Source of the DNA: Lachnospiraceae bacterium UBA7202
GTDB taxonomy: Bacteria; Bacillota; Clostridia; Lachnospirales; Lachnospiraceae
Assembly (NCBI GenBank): GCA_002490705.1
Contig: DKUO01000051.1
Coordinates: 1 to 23,608, forward strand
DNA: 23,608 nt
Reading direction: 5' to 3'
Shown here: piece after piece, positions 15,842 to 23,554 of the stretch
Position numbering within the stretch: the first letter of the stretch is position 1
Layout: each line of letters starts with the position of its first letter
Notes under the pieces: model-generated
Seen by the model: the letters and a program-made list of their open reading frames with translations, nothing else
What the model was told of the DNA's origin: nothing
Database searches by the model: none
Position numbers and translations under genes: made by a program

Positions 15842-16060
15842 ATGTTAGCTTTGTCCAGAAAAAAGAATGAAGCGCTTGTGATCAACAATAATGTGGAAAT
15901 TACGGTTCTTGAGATCAAAGGCGAGCAGGTGAAGCTTGGCATTAGCGCACCGAGGGAAGTGCCTGTGTACCGCAAGGAAGTGTATGTGCAGATTCAGAAT
16001 GCCAATAAGGAGGCCGGCGATGTGGACGGCATGGAGGCGCTTAAGAATCTGCTCGGATAA
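15842..16060 (+). CDS. csrA: Carbon storage regulator / translational repressor CsrA
   Basis: RNA-binding dimer of 72 aa that binds GGA motifs in mRNA leaders. The sequence begins MLALSRKKNEALVI, with the conserved Leu4 and, at the other RNA-contact site, Arg44 in VYRKEVY. The length is ordinary for Firmicute CsrA. Its ATG touches the fliW stop, and the ribosome binding site must lie in the end of fliW (GGCGGGTGAG), so translation is likely coupled. In this window the probable mRNA targets are the flgM leader and a flagellin gene not seen here. Confidence 0.96.
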   Translation: MLALSRKKNEALVINNNVEITVLEIKGEQVKLGISAPREVPVYRKEVYVQIQNANKEAGDVDGMEALKNLLG

Positions 16061-16069
16061 GAGATAGAG

Positions 16070-16106
16070 AACGCGGGACGGAATGATTTTCGTCACCGCG
16101 TTTTTT
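16070..16106 (+). terminator. Intrinsic terminator after csrA
   Basis: AACGCGGGACG (16070-16080) pairs with CGTC (16091-16094) and CCGCGTT (16096-16102) with one bulged A, and a 10-nt loop. A run of six T follows (16101-16106). It ends the flgM-csrA operon. The stop codon of the converging minus-strand gene overlaps the end of the T run. Confidence 0.88.
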
Positions 16107-17283
16107 ACTTATGATCTGTCAATAGTTTCAGCATCTGCGCAAGGCGTTTCTCATAAGTGTGATAGTTTTTCACTTTTTCATAGCCGTTAATCGCGATCTC
16201 CACCCGTTCTTCTTCATGGGACAGATAGTAGCGGATTTTTTCTTCCAGCTCTTCTAACGTCTCGTAAGTTTCCAGTTCTTTTCCGATCTCAAAATATTCC
16301 GGGATTTCTGCCTGATAGTTGGTGATCAGGAAACCGGCGCAGCCAAGGACGTCCCAGATACGCAAAGAGAGTCCGGTTTCGATGGGACGCATAGTGATGT
16401 TCAGATTGATGCGGCTTGCGTGAAAGACCTTCGGCATTTCGGCCAGGGTGCTCACGCCGCCCCGGCAGTCCGCCTTCGACAGCGCGGCGACGTCGCTTCT
16501 GGTGTAAAGCTTCACAGGGAACCGTTCACAGAGAAACCGTAATGTGCGCTCCCGTTCCACGGCGGCAAGCTTTATGCCGATGTATTGGTGGGCCACAAGG
16601 TAACGGGAAATATCTGTGAAAACATCGTCGCTCCTGTAAAAATCAGGGTCAGCGCCGGCAATTTCCCGAATGACCTCTTCCGTCAGACTTTCGGGGATAA
16701 AATTACAGCCAAAGACTTTGAGCTGGGCTTCCATCAGCCCGTCCACGAAACCGCGGGTATGGTCGGAGAGCGTCAGCTTGTCATACTTACATTTTTCTGT
16801 GTAGAGGGAGCCGACAAAGGCCACATCCCCGCCGTAAGTTTCAAAATCGGCGTCGGTCATGGAAAGCACAATCTCCTCCCAGCGGTTTACGTTGGTGGCT
16901 AACGGCAGATAGTAGATGCAGTCCGGGTTGACCGGAGAAAAGAAGTCGTACTGCGCCCTGTCGAAGAGAAAGATGCGGTTATACGAGTTTCTCAGGGCGT
17001 TTGAGAACAGTTCGGGCACCGGAGAATCCACACTCCAACAGACGTAAGGGACTTTCAACTTCTCACAGGTGTAGGAAATAGCCGGAAAAAAGTTGATGCT
17101 GAATACAAAGGCGAGGGGCTTTTGCAGAATCCACTCCGCTACCTTCCCGGCACATTCCCGGGGAGAAACGTTTTTGCGGTGCATTTCCATTTCCTCCACA
17201 TGTACCGTGACGCCGAAATTCGTGAATGCCTGTAGAAGATCCGGCTCGCATATGCTGTTGTAGCGGTAGAATAAAATTTCCAT
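16105..17283 (-). CDS. CgeB-like glycosyltransferase (DUF3880 plus Glyco_trans_1_2)
   Basis: Probable cytoplasmic sugar transferase of 392 aa. The N-terminal half resembles DUF3880-type proteins, with PYVCWSVDSPVPELF and RIFLFDRAQYDFF. The C-terminal half matches the CgeB-type glycosyltransferase 1_2 domain: SLRIWDVLGCAGFLITNYQA, then a FEIGKELETYETLEEL segment and an alternating charged tail. This looks like a GT-B fold with a nucleotide-sugar site in the C-terminal half. AAGGAA lies about 9 nt before the start. It is the last gene of a three-gene minus-strand unit lying between two flagellar operons, which suggests glycosylation of flagellin or another flagellar part. The sugar and acceptor are unknown. 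Confidence 0.85.
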   Translation of the reverse strand: MEILFYRYNSICEPDLLQAFTNFGVTVHVEEMEMHRKNVSPRECAGKVAEWILQKPLAFVFSINFFPAISYTCEKLKVPYVCWSVDSPVPELFSNALRNSYNRIFLFDRAQYDFFSPVNPDCIYYLPLATNVNRWEEIVLSMTDADFETYGGDVAFVGSLYTEKCKYDKLTLSDHTRGFVDGLMEAQLKVFGCNFIPESLTEEVIREIAGADPDFYRSDDVFTDISRYLVAHQYIGIKLAAVERERTLRFLCERFPVKLYTRSDVAALSKADCRGGVSTLAEMPKVFHASRINLNITMRPIETGLSLRIWDVLGCAGFLITNYQAEIPEYFEIGKELETYETLEELEEKIRYYLSHEEERVEIAINGYEKVKNYHTYEKRLAQMLKLLTDHK

Positions 17284-17286
17284 GGG

Positions 17287-18273
17287 CTAAGATTCCTTAA
17301 TGAACTCTGCGTTGACAGCGGAAAAGAAAGCTTCTGACGATTGTGTCAGCTTTTCTCTGTAAGTAGTAATTTCATACTGTCCGCTGACGCCTACATAATA
17401 GTTGAGCACAGCTTCTTTCAGCGCGTTTGTAAGAACGGGAAGCGCATCGTTTTCCAGATAGTCATAGATGGAAAGAAGGATTTCCTCCGTCTGCTGCAAG
17501 ATCAGTGCCGCAATAGAGTAGACTTCTTCAGATAAAGAAGCGCCCGCAAGCATGGCCTGAACCAGATTTTGCAGATCGCCCGCCCGTTTTAATATCTCTT
17601 CTGCACGGGAGAAAATGAGGTTTTCTGAGCTGTTTGCGCAGGCAAATGCGGAAAGCGCCTCGTCCACGGTGAAGGCGTAGACCGTGCAGGGGCCCAGACA
17701 GTCTCTCTCCCCTTTTTCACACAGGGGGATAAGCTGTGCAGGCGGGGCGTCCTGCAAGGTATAGAGCAGAAACAGACCGCCCGGTCTTATTTTTCTCAGG
17801 GCGTCGCAGACCGCTGTCAGGGCCGGATGGGTGTCCAGACAGTAGAGGAAGGCATGGCAGGATTGCTCGCTGAGGACCTGAAAGGAAAAAGAACTCTGGG
17901 CCAGCGCTGTCAGGGCGTTTCCCTCCTGCAAAAAGGTCATAAAATTCTGAAAGACCTTGTATGCGCCGCAGTTTGCAGGTTGTCCGTAGGCAATTACATT
18001 TTTGGCCTGGCTGGAGGAAAGCAGCAGGGGGTAGAGACGGCGAAAAAGCAGAGCGTAACAGCCATAACAGGGGTCCTCATGACAAAAATCCGCTAAAACT
18101 TCCATACTGGTCTGTAAACGCATCCAGATGGATTCGCCCGTCGTGAAATAGGAGGCGAGGTAGGGCCTTGCAGTGACATTTTGATAGTCCGGCAGATCCG
18201 GTTTTTCAAAAAGGACGAAAGTTTCATCGCCCTCCTCCAGTGTGATCAGGGTGTCGGTTATCGTTAGATTCAT
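17287..18273 (-). CDS. Unrecognised protein, weak methyltransferase-like pattern
   Basis: I do not recognise this 328-aa protein. There is no signal peptide or transmembrane segment. Residues about 92-175 show a pattern like a degenerate Rossmann methyltransferase: a beta-strand with VIAYGQPANCG, a predicted acidic strand ending in YCLD, and a post-strand RPGGLFLLYT that resembles the usual KPGG-then-strand end. Several catalytic-type positions look unlike a standard S-adenosylmethionine site, so it may be inactive or a different fold. The C-terminal part (about 215-328) is helical. Its start ATGA overlaps the stop of the upstream glycosyltransferase gene, and AAGGAGG lies 5 nt before it. A role in the same glycan pathway is inferred from position only. 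Confidence 0.8.
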   Translation of the reverse strand: MNLTITDTLITLEEGDETFVLFEKPDLPDYQNVTARPYLASYFTTGESIWMRLQTSMEVLADFCHEDPCYGCYALLFRRLYPLLLSSSQAKNVIAYGQPANCGAYKVFQNFMTFLQEGNALTALAQSSFSFQVLSEQSCHAFLYCLDTHPALTAVCDALRKIRPGGLFLLYTLQDAPPAQLIPLCEKGERDCLGPCTVYAFTVDEALSAFACANSSENLIFSRAEEILKRAGDLQNLVQAMLAGASLSEEVYSIAALILQQTEEILLSIYDYLENDALPVLTNALKEAVLNYYVGVSGQYEITTYREKLTQSSEAFFSAVNAEFIKES

Positions 18274-19403
18274 GACTGCCTCCTTTTTAACGCTTGCAGT
18301 TCCACCAGAACTTGCAGTCGGCCAGCCAGCCGCTCATAGTCGAAAAATTCTTTCATGTAGATCCTCATTTTGTGAAAGTTGCGGGCCAGATAAGCGGGAT
18401 CACAGCAGAGGGCAGAAAGCTCTCTCGCGAAGCCTTCAAAGTCTTCGATGTCCGAAGAAACCCTGCCGACGCGGCCGTTGTCGGTCATATCCGGGGCGGC
18501 GTCCACGCCGGTGGTAAGGACGGTGCAGCCGAAAATGGCGGCTTCTGAGAACACATTGGGACTGCCGCCCTCAAAGCGGGAGGACAGGGCAAAAATTTTG
18601 GCTTTTTTATAATATTGATGGAGCACCTGCTTGTCTGCAATATTTCCTGTCAGGCGGATATGCGGGGCCAGAGTAGGAAAACGGTCGCAGAAATCTTCAT
18701 AGTCTGTCTGAAATTCGGGTGTGACGCTTCCCACCAGCACAAGTTCCCAGGGCTCTTTCAAATTCGGGAAAGCCAGTGCGTAGGCATACAGAAGTAACAG
18801 GGTATTTTTTTGGACAGTGCCCAGCCTTCCCACGGTAAGAATCATATTCTCTTTTTCTTCAAAACGGACGTCGGCGGCCTCAGGATAGAGGGGATAATAG
18901 ATCCCATTGGGGATGTAATCCACGGGCCGCTGCCATTTTTTATAGAGAAAGGACTGTAACCGTCTTGCCTCGCAGCTGATGATATCGCAGCTGTGCAAAA
19001 AGTCGGCGAAGGGTTTGTGAAACAGCGGAAAGGTGTTTGCCCAGTCGATATTGGCGTCCAGCTTCAGATAGATGATACCGTCAGGGCGCAGGGACTTGTA
19101 AACGCCTGCCAACTCCATATATTCTCCCCTTGCGCCGAAGAGAAAGAGGAGGTCGATCTCATCCGCATGTTCGGTGACATAGTGAACCGCGGCTTCCATA
19201 TGGGGCTGTTCCTCCGGCAGAGTGACAAGTTCCGCGCCTTCCAGATAGGACAGGTAAGGATAGTCCCCGGTGCTTTTGGTGACAAGCCACAGGCTCTCCC
19301 CGAAGGTGCGGAAGCATACATAGGGGAAGATAACCCGGTCTTTCAAAAGCTGTACGTTTTCCAACGGATAGGCTGGAATCATGCACATTTTATATTTGTT
19401 CAT
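18270..19403 (-). CDS. Glycosyltransferase family 4 protein
   Basis: Cytoplasmic GT-B sugar transferase of 377 aa. The C-terminal domain (about 165-330) carries GT4 features: IPNGIYYP before the nucleotide-sugar domain, TVGRLGTVQKN (the GR...KN loop), and RFEGGSPNVFSEAAIFG. In this last motif the two glutamates are separated by eight residues rather than the usual seven. Retaining chemistry is expected for GT4, but donor and acceptor are unknown. The ATG has GGAG about 10 nt upstream. It is the first gene of the minus-strand cassette, whose promoter faces the flaG promoter. A role in flagellin glycosylation is suggested by the neighbours. Confidence 0.88.
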   Translation of the reverse strand: MNKYKMCMIPAYPLENVQLLKDRVIFPYVCFRTFGESLWLVTKSTGDYPYLSYLEGAELVTLPEEQPHMEAAVHYVTEHADEIDLLFLFGARGEYMELAGVYKSLRPDGIIYLKLDANIDWANTFPLFHKPFADFLHSCDIISCEARRLQSFLYKKWQRPVDYIPNGIYYPLYPEAADVRFEEKENMILTVGRLGTVQKNTLLLLYAYALAFPNLKEPWELVLVGSVTPEFQTDYEDFCDRFPTLAPHIRLTGNIADKQVLHQYYKKAKIFALSSRFEGGSPNVFSEAAIFGCTVLTTGVDAAPDMTDNGRVGRVSSDIEDFEGFARELSALCCDPAYLARNFHKMRIYMKEFFDYERLAGRLQVLVELQALKRRQS

Positions 19404-19453
19404 GGGATATGGACTCCAATCAAATATTTTAGATCCCGCAGGGATTTACCTCA

Positions 19454-19482
19454 ATTATAAAAGAAGTTGCTAATTTTTTAAA
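19454..19482 (-). promoter_or_regulatory. Sigma-A-type promoter of the minus-strand glycosyltransferase operon
   Basis: Read on the minus strand, a perfect TATAAT (19459 to 19454) lies 17 bp after TTTAAA (19482 to 19477), a 4/6 match to the -35 consensus. The predicted start is near 19447 and the leader is about 44 nt. A small hairpin (ATCCC...GGGAT, 19433-19445) lies at the beginning of that leader. No sigma-28 pattern is visible in this direction. Confidence 0.5.
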
Positions 19483-19500
19483 CTATTTTTCCTGTTTTCC

Positions 19501-19527
19501 TAAATTAATATCGTTTTTTTCCGATAT
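19501..19527 (+). promoter_or_regulatory. Sigma-28 (SigD/FliA) promoter of the flaG-fliD operon
   Basis: TAAA (19501-19504), a 15-nt spacer and TCCGATAT (19520-19527) match the sigma-28 consensus in all but one -10 base. The spacing is identical to the promoter of the flgM operon. The predicted start is near 19534, so the flaG leader is about 94 nt long. Confidence 0.85.
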
Positions 19528-19627
19528 AGATTACAAGAGATTGCGTCTGTCTGCACGCCTGCGGCGGACGTTATCGTGAGACGATTCCATAAAATTTTTT
19601 ACAAATATCACACGGAGGTGATTGACG

Positions 19628-20092
19628 ATGGCAACAATTGAACCATTAAACAGTGTCATGACGTATCAGGCACAGGCTGTAGAGAAACCCCAGCCAGTGA
19701 CACCGGTGAACACGGAAGTTCCGGAGGACGGCCAGACGGTCAATATAGACGAGACGACCGCGGCCGTGACGAGACCGCAGACCGAGAATGAGAAGGAAGG
19801 CGAGAGCGGCGGAAGCGGAAGCCAGCAGCAACAGGCGACCGGTTCCAGAAAAGCGCAGGTACAGCAGCAGTCCGAACAGCTCAAGAAAGCGATCGCGGAG
19901 ATGAACAAAAAGATCAATAACAGCAATGAAGAGGCTGTTTTTGGCGTTCACGAGGACACCAACAGGATTATGATCAAGATCATGGATAAGGATACGAAGG
20001 AGGTTATTAAGGAATTTCCGCCGGAGAAAACACTTGACATGATCGCAAAAATCTGGGAGATGGCCGGTATTCTTGTGGATGAGAAGTTATAG
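19628..20092 (+). CDS. flaG: Flagellar protein FlaG
   Basis: Protein of 154 aa of the FlaG family, thought to affect filament length. The family domain is in the C-terminal 65 residues: a helix with LKKAIAEMNKKINNS, then VFGVHEDTNRIMIKIMD and VIKEFPPEKTLDMIAKIWEM. The N-terminal 85 residues are low-complexity, rich in Gln, Glu, Thr and Gly, and probably disordered. ATG 19628 is preferred because GGAGGTG (19614-19620) lies 7 nt before it; TTG at 19622 is too close. It is the first gene after the sigma-28 promoter, and fliD begins 20 nt after it. Confidence 0.92.
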   Translation: MATIEPLNSVMTYQAQAVEKPQPVTPVNTEVPEDGQTVNIDETTAAVTRPQTENEKEGESGGSGSQQQQATGSRKAQVQQQSEQLKKAIAEMNKKINNSNEEAVFGVHEDTNRIMIKIMDKDTKEVIKEFPPEKTLDMIAKIWEMAGILVDEKL

Positions 20093-20112
20093 ACAGTTAG
20101 GAGGAGACGACA

Positions 20113-22626
20113 ATGGCTATCAGAATTACAGGTATGTACTCCGGTCTTGACACCGAGAGTATTATTAACGAGCTGGCCTCGGCTCAGAGCTATAAGAAAA
20201 ATAAACTTGTGAAGGAACAGACGAAGCTGTCCTGGAAACAGGATGCGTGGAAATCCCTGAATACGAAGATTTACAGCTTTTATCAGAAGCTGGATGCTCT
20301 GCGTTTGCAGTCTTCCTATTTGAAGAAGAAGACGACCGTTTCTAATTCCAATGCCCTTACGGTATCGGGCGGCAATATGGACGGTTCCCATAAGGTAGCG
20401 GTAAATCAGCTTTCCAAGCAGGCGTCCATGACCAGCGGCAGTCTGGCGAAGGGAACTACCCATTACACGGGAAATGCCACTTTGAAACAGCTTGCGGGGA
20501 ATACCGATTTTGGTTCCGGCAGTATCCGGCTCAGCGACGCGGCGGGCAACTTTGTAGATGTTAACGTCAGCGCGGATATGACAATCAATGACTTTGTGAA
20601 GGCAATCGGGGACAATTCTGCGTTGAAAGCCAGCTTCGATCAGGATAACCAGCGCATTTTCTTAAGCTCCTGGGCGTCCGGTAAGGACGGGGAGTTCTTC
20701 CTGTCGGGGAACGATGCGGCTGGCATGAAGGCGTTGGAGACGTTGAAGCTGATGTCCGCAAGCGATCTTGAGAAGCTGACAGCGGCAGGCGGCGAGTACG
20801 ACGTCTGGAGGAACTACGCAACCGCTGACTGGAAGACGAACGCTCCGACTTATAAAGCAGCTGACAATATTACAGATCTTACCGATTATGAGACTGCCTA
20901 TGGATATTCGGCGGATTATAAGAAGCTGATTCAGGACGAGGCGCTGAAACGCATGAAGGCGATGAAGGCTGAGAACGATAAGCTGGAGGCGGCCAATAAG
21001 AAGGCGGATGAAGCGAACCAGAAGAATCTGAACGCGTTTAGTGTAATCCACGGAAATACGGATGGAAAATACACTGATTATCAGACTTATATGAACGGCT
21101 ATGATCCCACCTGGGATCTGAACGATGCCGACGATCTGGCTGAGATCAAGGCGGCGGGAGACGCGCTGTACGACCGGATTTACGGTGCGAAGACAACCCA
21201 GCAGGCCAAGAATGAGGATGGCAGTCTCAAGTTTGAAGCGGACGGCACGACACCGGTTATGGAGACGGTGCGCACCGGCGGTATGGTGGGAGACCTGAAG
21301 AATCTGCAGGATACTCTCAAAGCGAAGCAGGACGCATTGAAGCAGGCCAAAAAGGATCTGGAGGACGGCACCGGCTCACCGGCAGCCGTGGATGCGGCGG
21401 AGGCGGACGTCACAGCGGCTTCCAAGGCTGTCAGTGACAAACAGTCTGAGATCAGCAAGGCAAAAGAGGTTTCCAGCGTTTACGAGGCCTTTGATAAGAA
21501 CATAGAGGAGAAGGCGGCCAATCAAGCCAAAATCGATGCAAACAACGCTAAGTTTGATTATGACGATACCACGAAGACCTACAAGGAGAAGGATGCGTCC
21601 GGCAATGTGGTTGCGGACGGGAGCCCGATCGGATTGGGCGTGGTAGGTGCGGCGGTTGCGCAGGAGTTTGACAAGAAGGTTGCCGAGGCGCAGAAGGTGT
21701 ATGACAACGTGCGCAATGCCGACGGAACTCTTAAGAGTAAGGACGACAGCAGCATGCTTGCCGCTGCGCAGGGGACCAAGGTTTCCGGCGAGGACGCTGA
21801 GATTGTGATGGATGGCGTCAGCTACACATCCTCTACCGATACGTTCACCGTGAACGGTATGACCATCACGGCCTTGGAACCGACAGATCCGAACAAGGAA
21901 GTCACCATATCCACTAAGACCGATACGGACGGCGTCTATGATATGATCAAAGATTTCATCAAATCCTACAGTGATTTGATGAACGAGATGGATTCCCTCT
22001 ATAACGCGGAATCTTCCAAGGGATACGAGCCGCTTCTTTCAGAGGAGAAGGATGCGCTCACCGACACTGAAATCGAAGAGTGGGAGAAGAAGATCAAGGA
22101 TTCTCTGCTTCGCAGGGATTCTACCCTGAGCGACGTATCCTCCGCCATGAGAATGGATATGATGATGACCATGCAGATCGGCGGCAGGACCTATTCCCTT
22201 GCGGATTTCGGCATTGAGACCCAGAGCTATTTCAAGGCGAAGGACAATGAGAGAAATGCGTATCATATCCTTGGGGATAAGGATGATCCGCTCAGCTGGG
22301 AGCCGGAGTCAGGGAAACCGGATCTGAAATCGATGATCGCCAAGGATCCCGATGCGGTGATGGATTTCTTCACGAAGCTGTCCAACAACCTGCATGATAC
22401 GATTTCGGAGAAGATGTCTCCGTCCAAGATGAGCAGCGCCCTCACAGTCTACAACGACAAGAAGATGAAAGAGGACTACGACGACTACACCAAAAAGATC
22501 AAGGCGCAGGAAGAGAAACTGAATGCTTATATTGATAAGTGGTATGCGAAGTTCTCGGCGATGGAGACCGCTCTGTCGAAGCTGGAGTCCAAGAACAATT
22601 CACTCTCCAGTTTATTTGGGGGTTGA
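20113..22626 (+). CDS. fliD: Flagellar filament cap protein FliD, with large insertion
   Basis: Exported cap protein (HAP2), 837 aa, that promotes polymerisation of flagellin at the filament tip. The N-terminal FliD_N region is clear: MAIRITGMYSGLDTESIINE and the KDAWKSLN-like block, then a beta-rich part. The FliD_C region begins near residue 556 with KVSGEDAEIVMDGV, continues with FTVNGMTI and DMIKDFIKSYSDLMNEMD, and ends with a helical KLESKNNSLSSLF. FliD is usually 450-650 aa; residues about 237-555 are extra, rich in Ala, Lys, Asp and Glu with coiled-coil periodicity (for example about 395-460). Its chaperone FliT and the gene for FliS follow. The ATG has AGGAGG about 8 nt before it. Confidence 0.92.
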   Translation: MAIRITGMYSGLDTESIINELASAQSYKKNKLVKEQTKLSWKQDAWKSLNTKIYSFYQKLDALRLQSSYLKKKTTVSNSNALTVSGGNMDGSHKVAVNQLSKQASMTSGSLAKGTTHYTGNATLKQLAGNTDFGSGSIRLSDAAGNFVDVNVSADMTINDFVKAIGDNSALKASFDQDNQRIFLSSWASGKDGEFFLSGNDAAGMKALETLKLMSASDLEKLTAAGGEYDVWRNYATADWKTNAPTYKAADNITDLTDYETAYGYSADYKKLIQDEALKRMKAMKAENDKLEAANKKADEANQKNLNAFSVIHGNTDGKYTDYQTYMNGYDPTWDLNDADDLAEIKAAGDALYDRIYGAKTTQQAKNEDGSLKFEADGTTPVMETVRTGGMVGDLKNLQDTLKAKQDALKQAKKDLEDGTGSPAAVDAAEADVTAASKAVSDKQSEISKAKEVSSVYEAFDKNIEEKAANQAKIDANNAKFDYDDTTKTYKEKDASGNVVADGSPIGLGVVGAAVAQEFDKKVAEAQKVYDNVRNADGTLKSKDDSSMLAAAQGTKVSGEDAEIVMDGVSYTSSTDTFTVNGMTITALEPTDPNKEVTISTKTDTDGVYDMIKDFIKSYSDLMNEMDSLYNAESSKGYEPLLSEEKDALTDTEIEEWEKKIKDSLLRRDSTLSDVSSAMRMDMMMTMQIGGRTYSLADFGIETQSYFKAKDNERNAYHILGDKDDPLSWEPESGKPDLKSMIAKDPDAVMDFFTKLSNNLHDTISEKMSPSKMSSALTVYNDKKMKEDYDDYTKKIKAQEEKLNAYIDKWYAKFSAMETALSKLESKNNSLSSLFGG

Positions 22627-22684
22627 TCTCTGTGGGGTATCTGTTTTAAAATGAGGGCATATAGGATCAAGGAGGAGAATAGCT

Positions 22685-23065
22685 ATGCCGGCACGTAATC
22701 CCTTCGCGGAATACACAACCAATAAAATTCTGACAGCTTCCCCGGCTGAGGTAACGCTGATGCTCTATGAGGGTGCGATCAAATTCTGTAATATTGCGAT
22801 CGTTGCGATTGAGCATGGCGAGATCGAGAAAGCGCATATCAATATTAAGAAGACACAGCGTATTATCGAGGAGTTCCGAAATACCCTGGATCACAAGTAT
22901 CCGGTGGCGGAGGATTTTGACCGAATCTATGTGTATCTGCTCCAGCGGCTGTTACAGGCAAATATCAAGAAGGACACGGCAATTCTGGAGGAAGTGAATA
23001 CCCATTTGAGGAGTGTCCGGGATACGTGGAAGGAAGTCATGAGAAAGAACAACCAGCATGTGTAG
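22685..23065 (+). CDS. fliS: Flagellar export chaperone FliS
   Basis: Cytoplasmic chaperone of 126 aa that binds the C-terminal end of newly made flagellin. It is all-helical with the family landmarks NPFAEYTTNKILTASPAEVT, then LMLYEGAIKFC and the pattern IEKAHINIKKTQRIIEEFR. Length is ordinary. AAGGAGG precedes the ATG at suitable spacing. It lies 58 nt after fliD with no terminator or clear promoter between, so it is probably in the flaG-fliD transcript. Confidence 0.95.
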   Translation: MPARNPFAEYTTNKILTASPAEVTLMLYEGAIKFCNIAIVAIEHGEIEKAHINIKKTQRIIEEFRNTLDHKYPVAEDFDRIYVYLLQRLLQANIKKDTAILEEVNTHLRSVRDTWKEVMRKNNQHV

Positions 23066-23077
23066 AGAGGTGACGGC

Positions 23078-23554
23078 ATGGGTCTGAGCAGTGCGCAGAT
23101 TCTGGTGGAGAGTCTGGAGAAAAAGAGCCGGATTCTCGATGAGATCATAAAGGAGAACGAAGCGCAGGAGCTTCTGTTTAAGCAGGAAGAACTGGACATG
23201 GAGGCGCTTGACGCCTCCGCGGACAGGATGGGTGAACTGGCGGAGAAGCTGGAACTTCTGGACGAGGGCTTTGAGGCGGTGTATGACAGGATCAGAGAGG
23301 AACTGATTGACAACAAGCCGGCCTATCGCGCGGAGATCAAACGGATGCAGGAGTTGATTGCCGGGATCACGGAAAAAGTGGTGGGTATCAACGCCGCCAG
23401 AATGCGCAATAAGCTACAGGCCGAGAACCAGTTCAAGAAGAGCCGGCAGCAGATCGGTCAGGCTTCTTCAAAGATGAAGGCGAGCCAGAATTACTATAAT
23501 AGTATGAATCGCCTGAATTATGTAGATCCACAGTTTTACGATAACAAAAAGTAA
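23078..23554 (+). CDS. FliT-like flagellar chaperone (FliD partner candidate)
   Basis: Helical protein of 158 aa, rich in Glu and Lys, with heptad-like patterns over about 10-75 (for example SLEKKSRILDEIIKENE and MGELAEKLELLDEGFEAVYD). There is no signal peptide or membrane segment. The size, sequence type and place directly after fliS fit the fliD-fliS-fliT order and the FlgN/FliT chaperone group. The C-terminal tail is polar, with KASQNYYNSMNRLN, unlike classical FliT but plausible for clostridial forms. The gene starts 12 nt after fliS with AGAGAGGTGACGGC as ribosome binding region. Called FliT-like on position and composition. Confidence 0.7.
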   Translation: MGLSSAQILVESLEKKSRILDEIIKENEAQELLFKQEELDMEALDASADRMGELAEKLELLDEGFEAVYDRIREELIDNKPAYRAEIKRMQELIAGITEKVVGINAARMRNKLQAENQFKKSRQQIGQASSKMKASQNYYNSMNRLNYVDPQFYDNKK

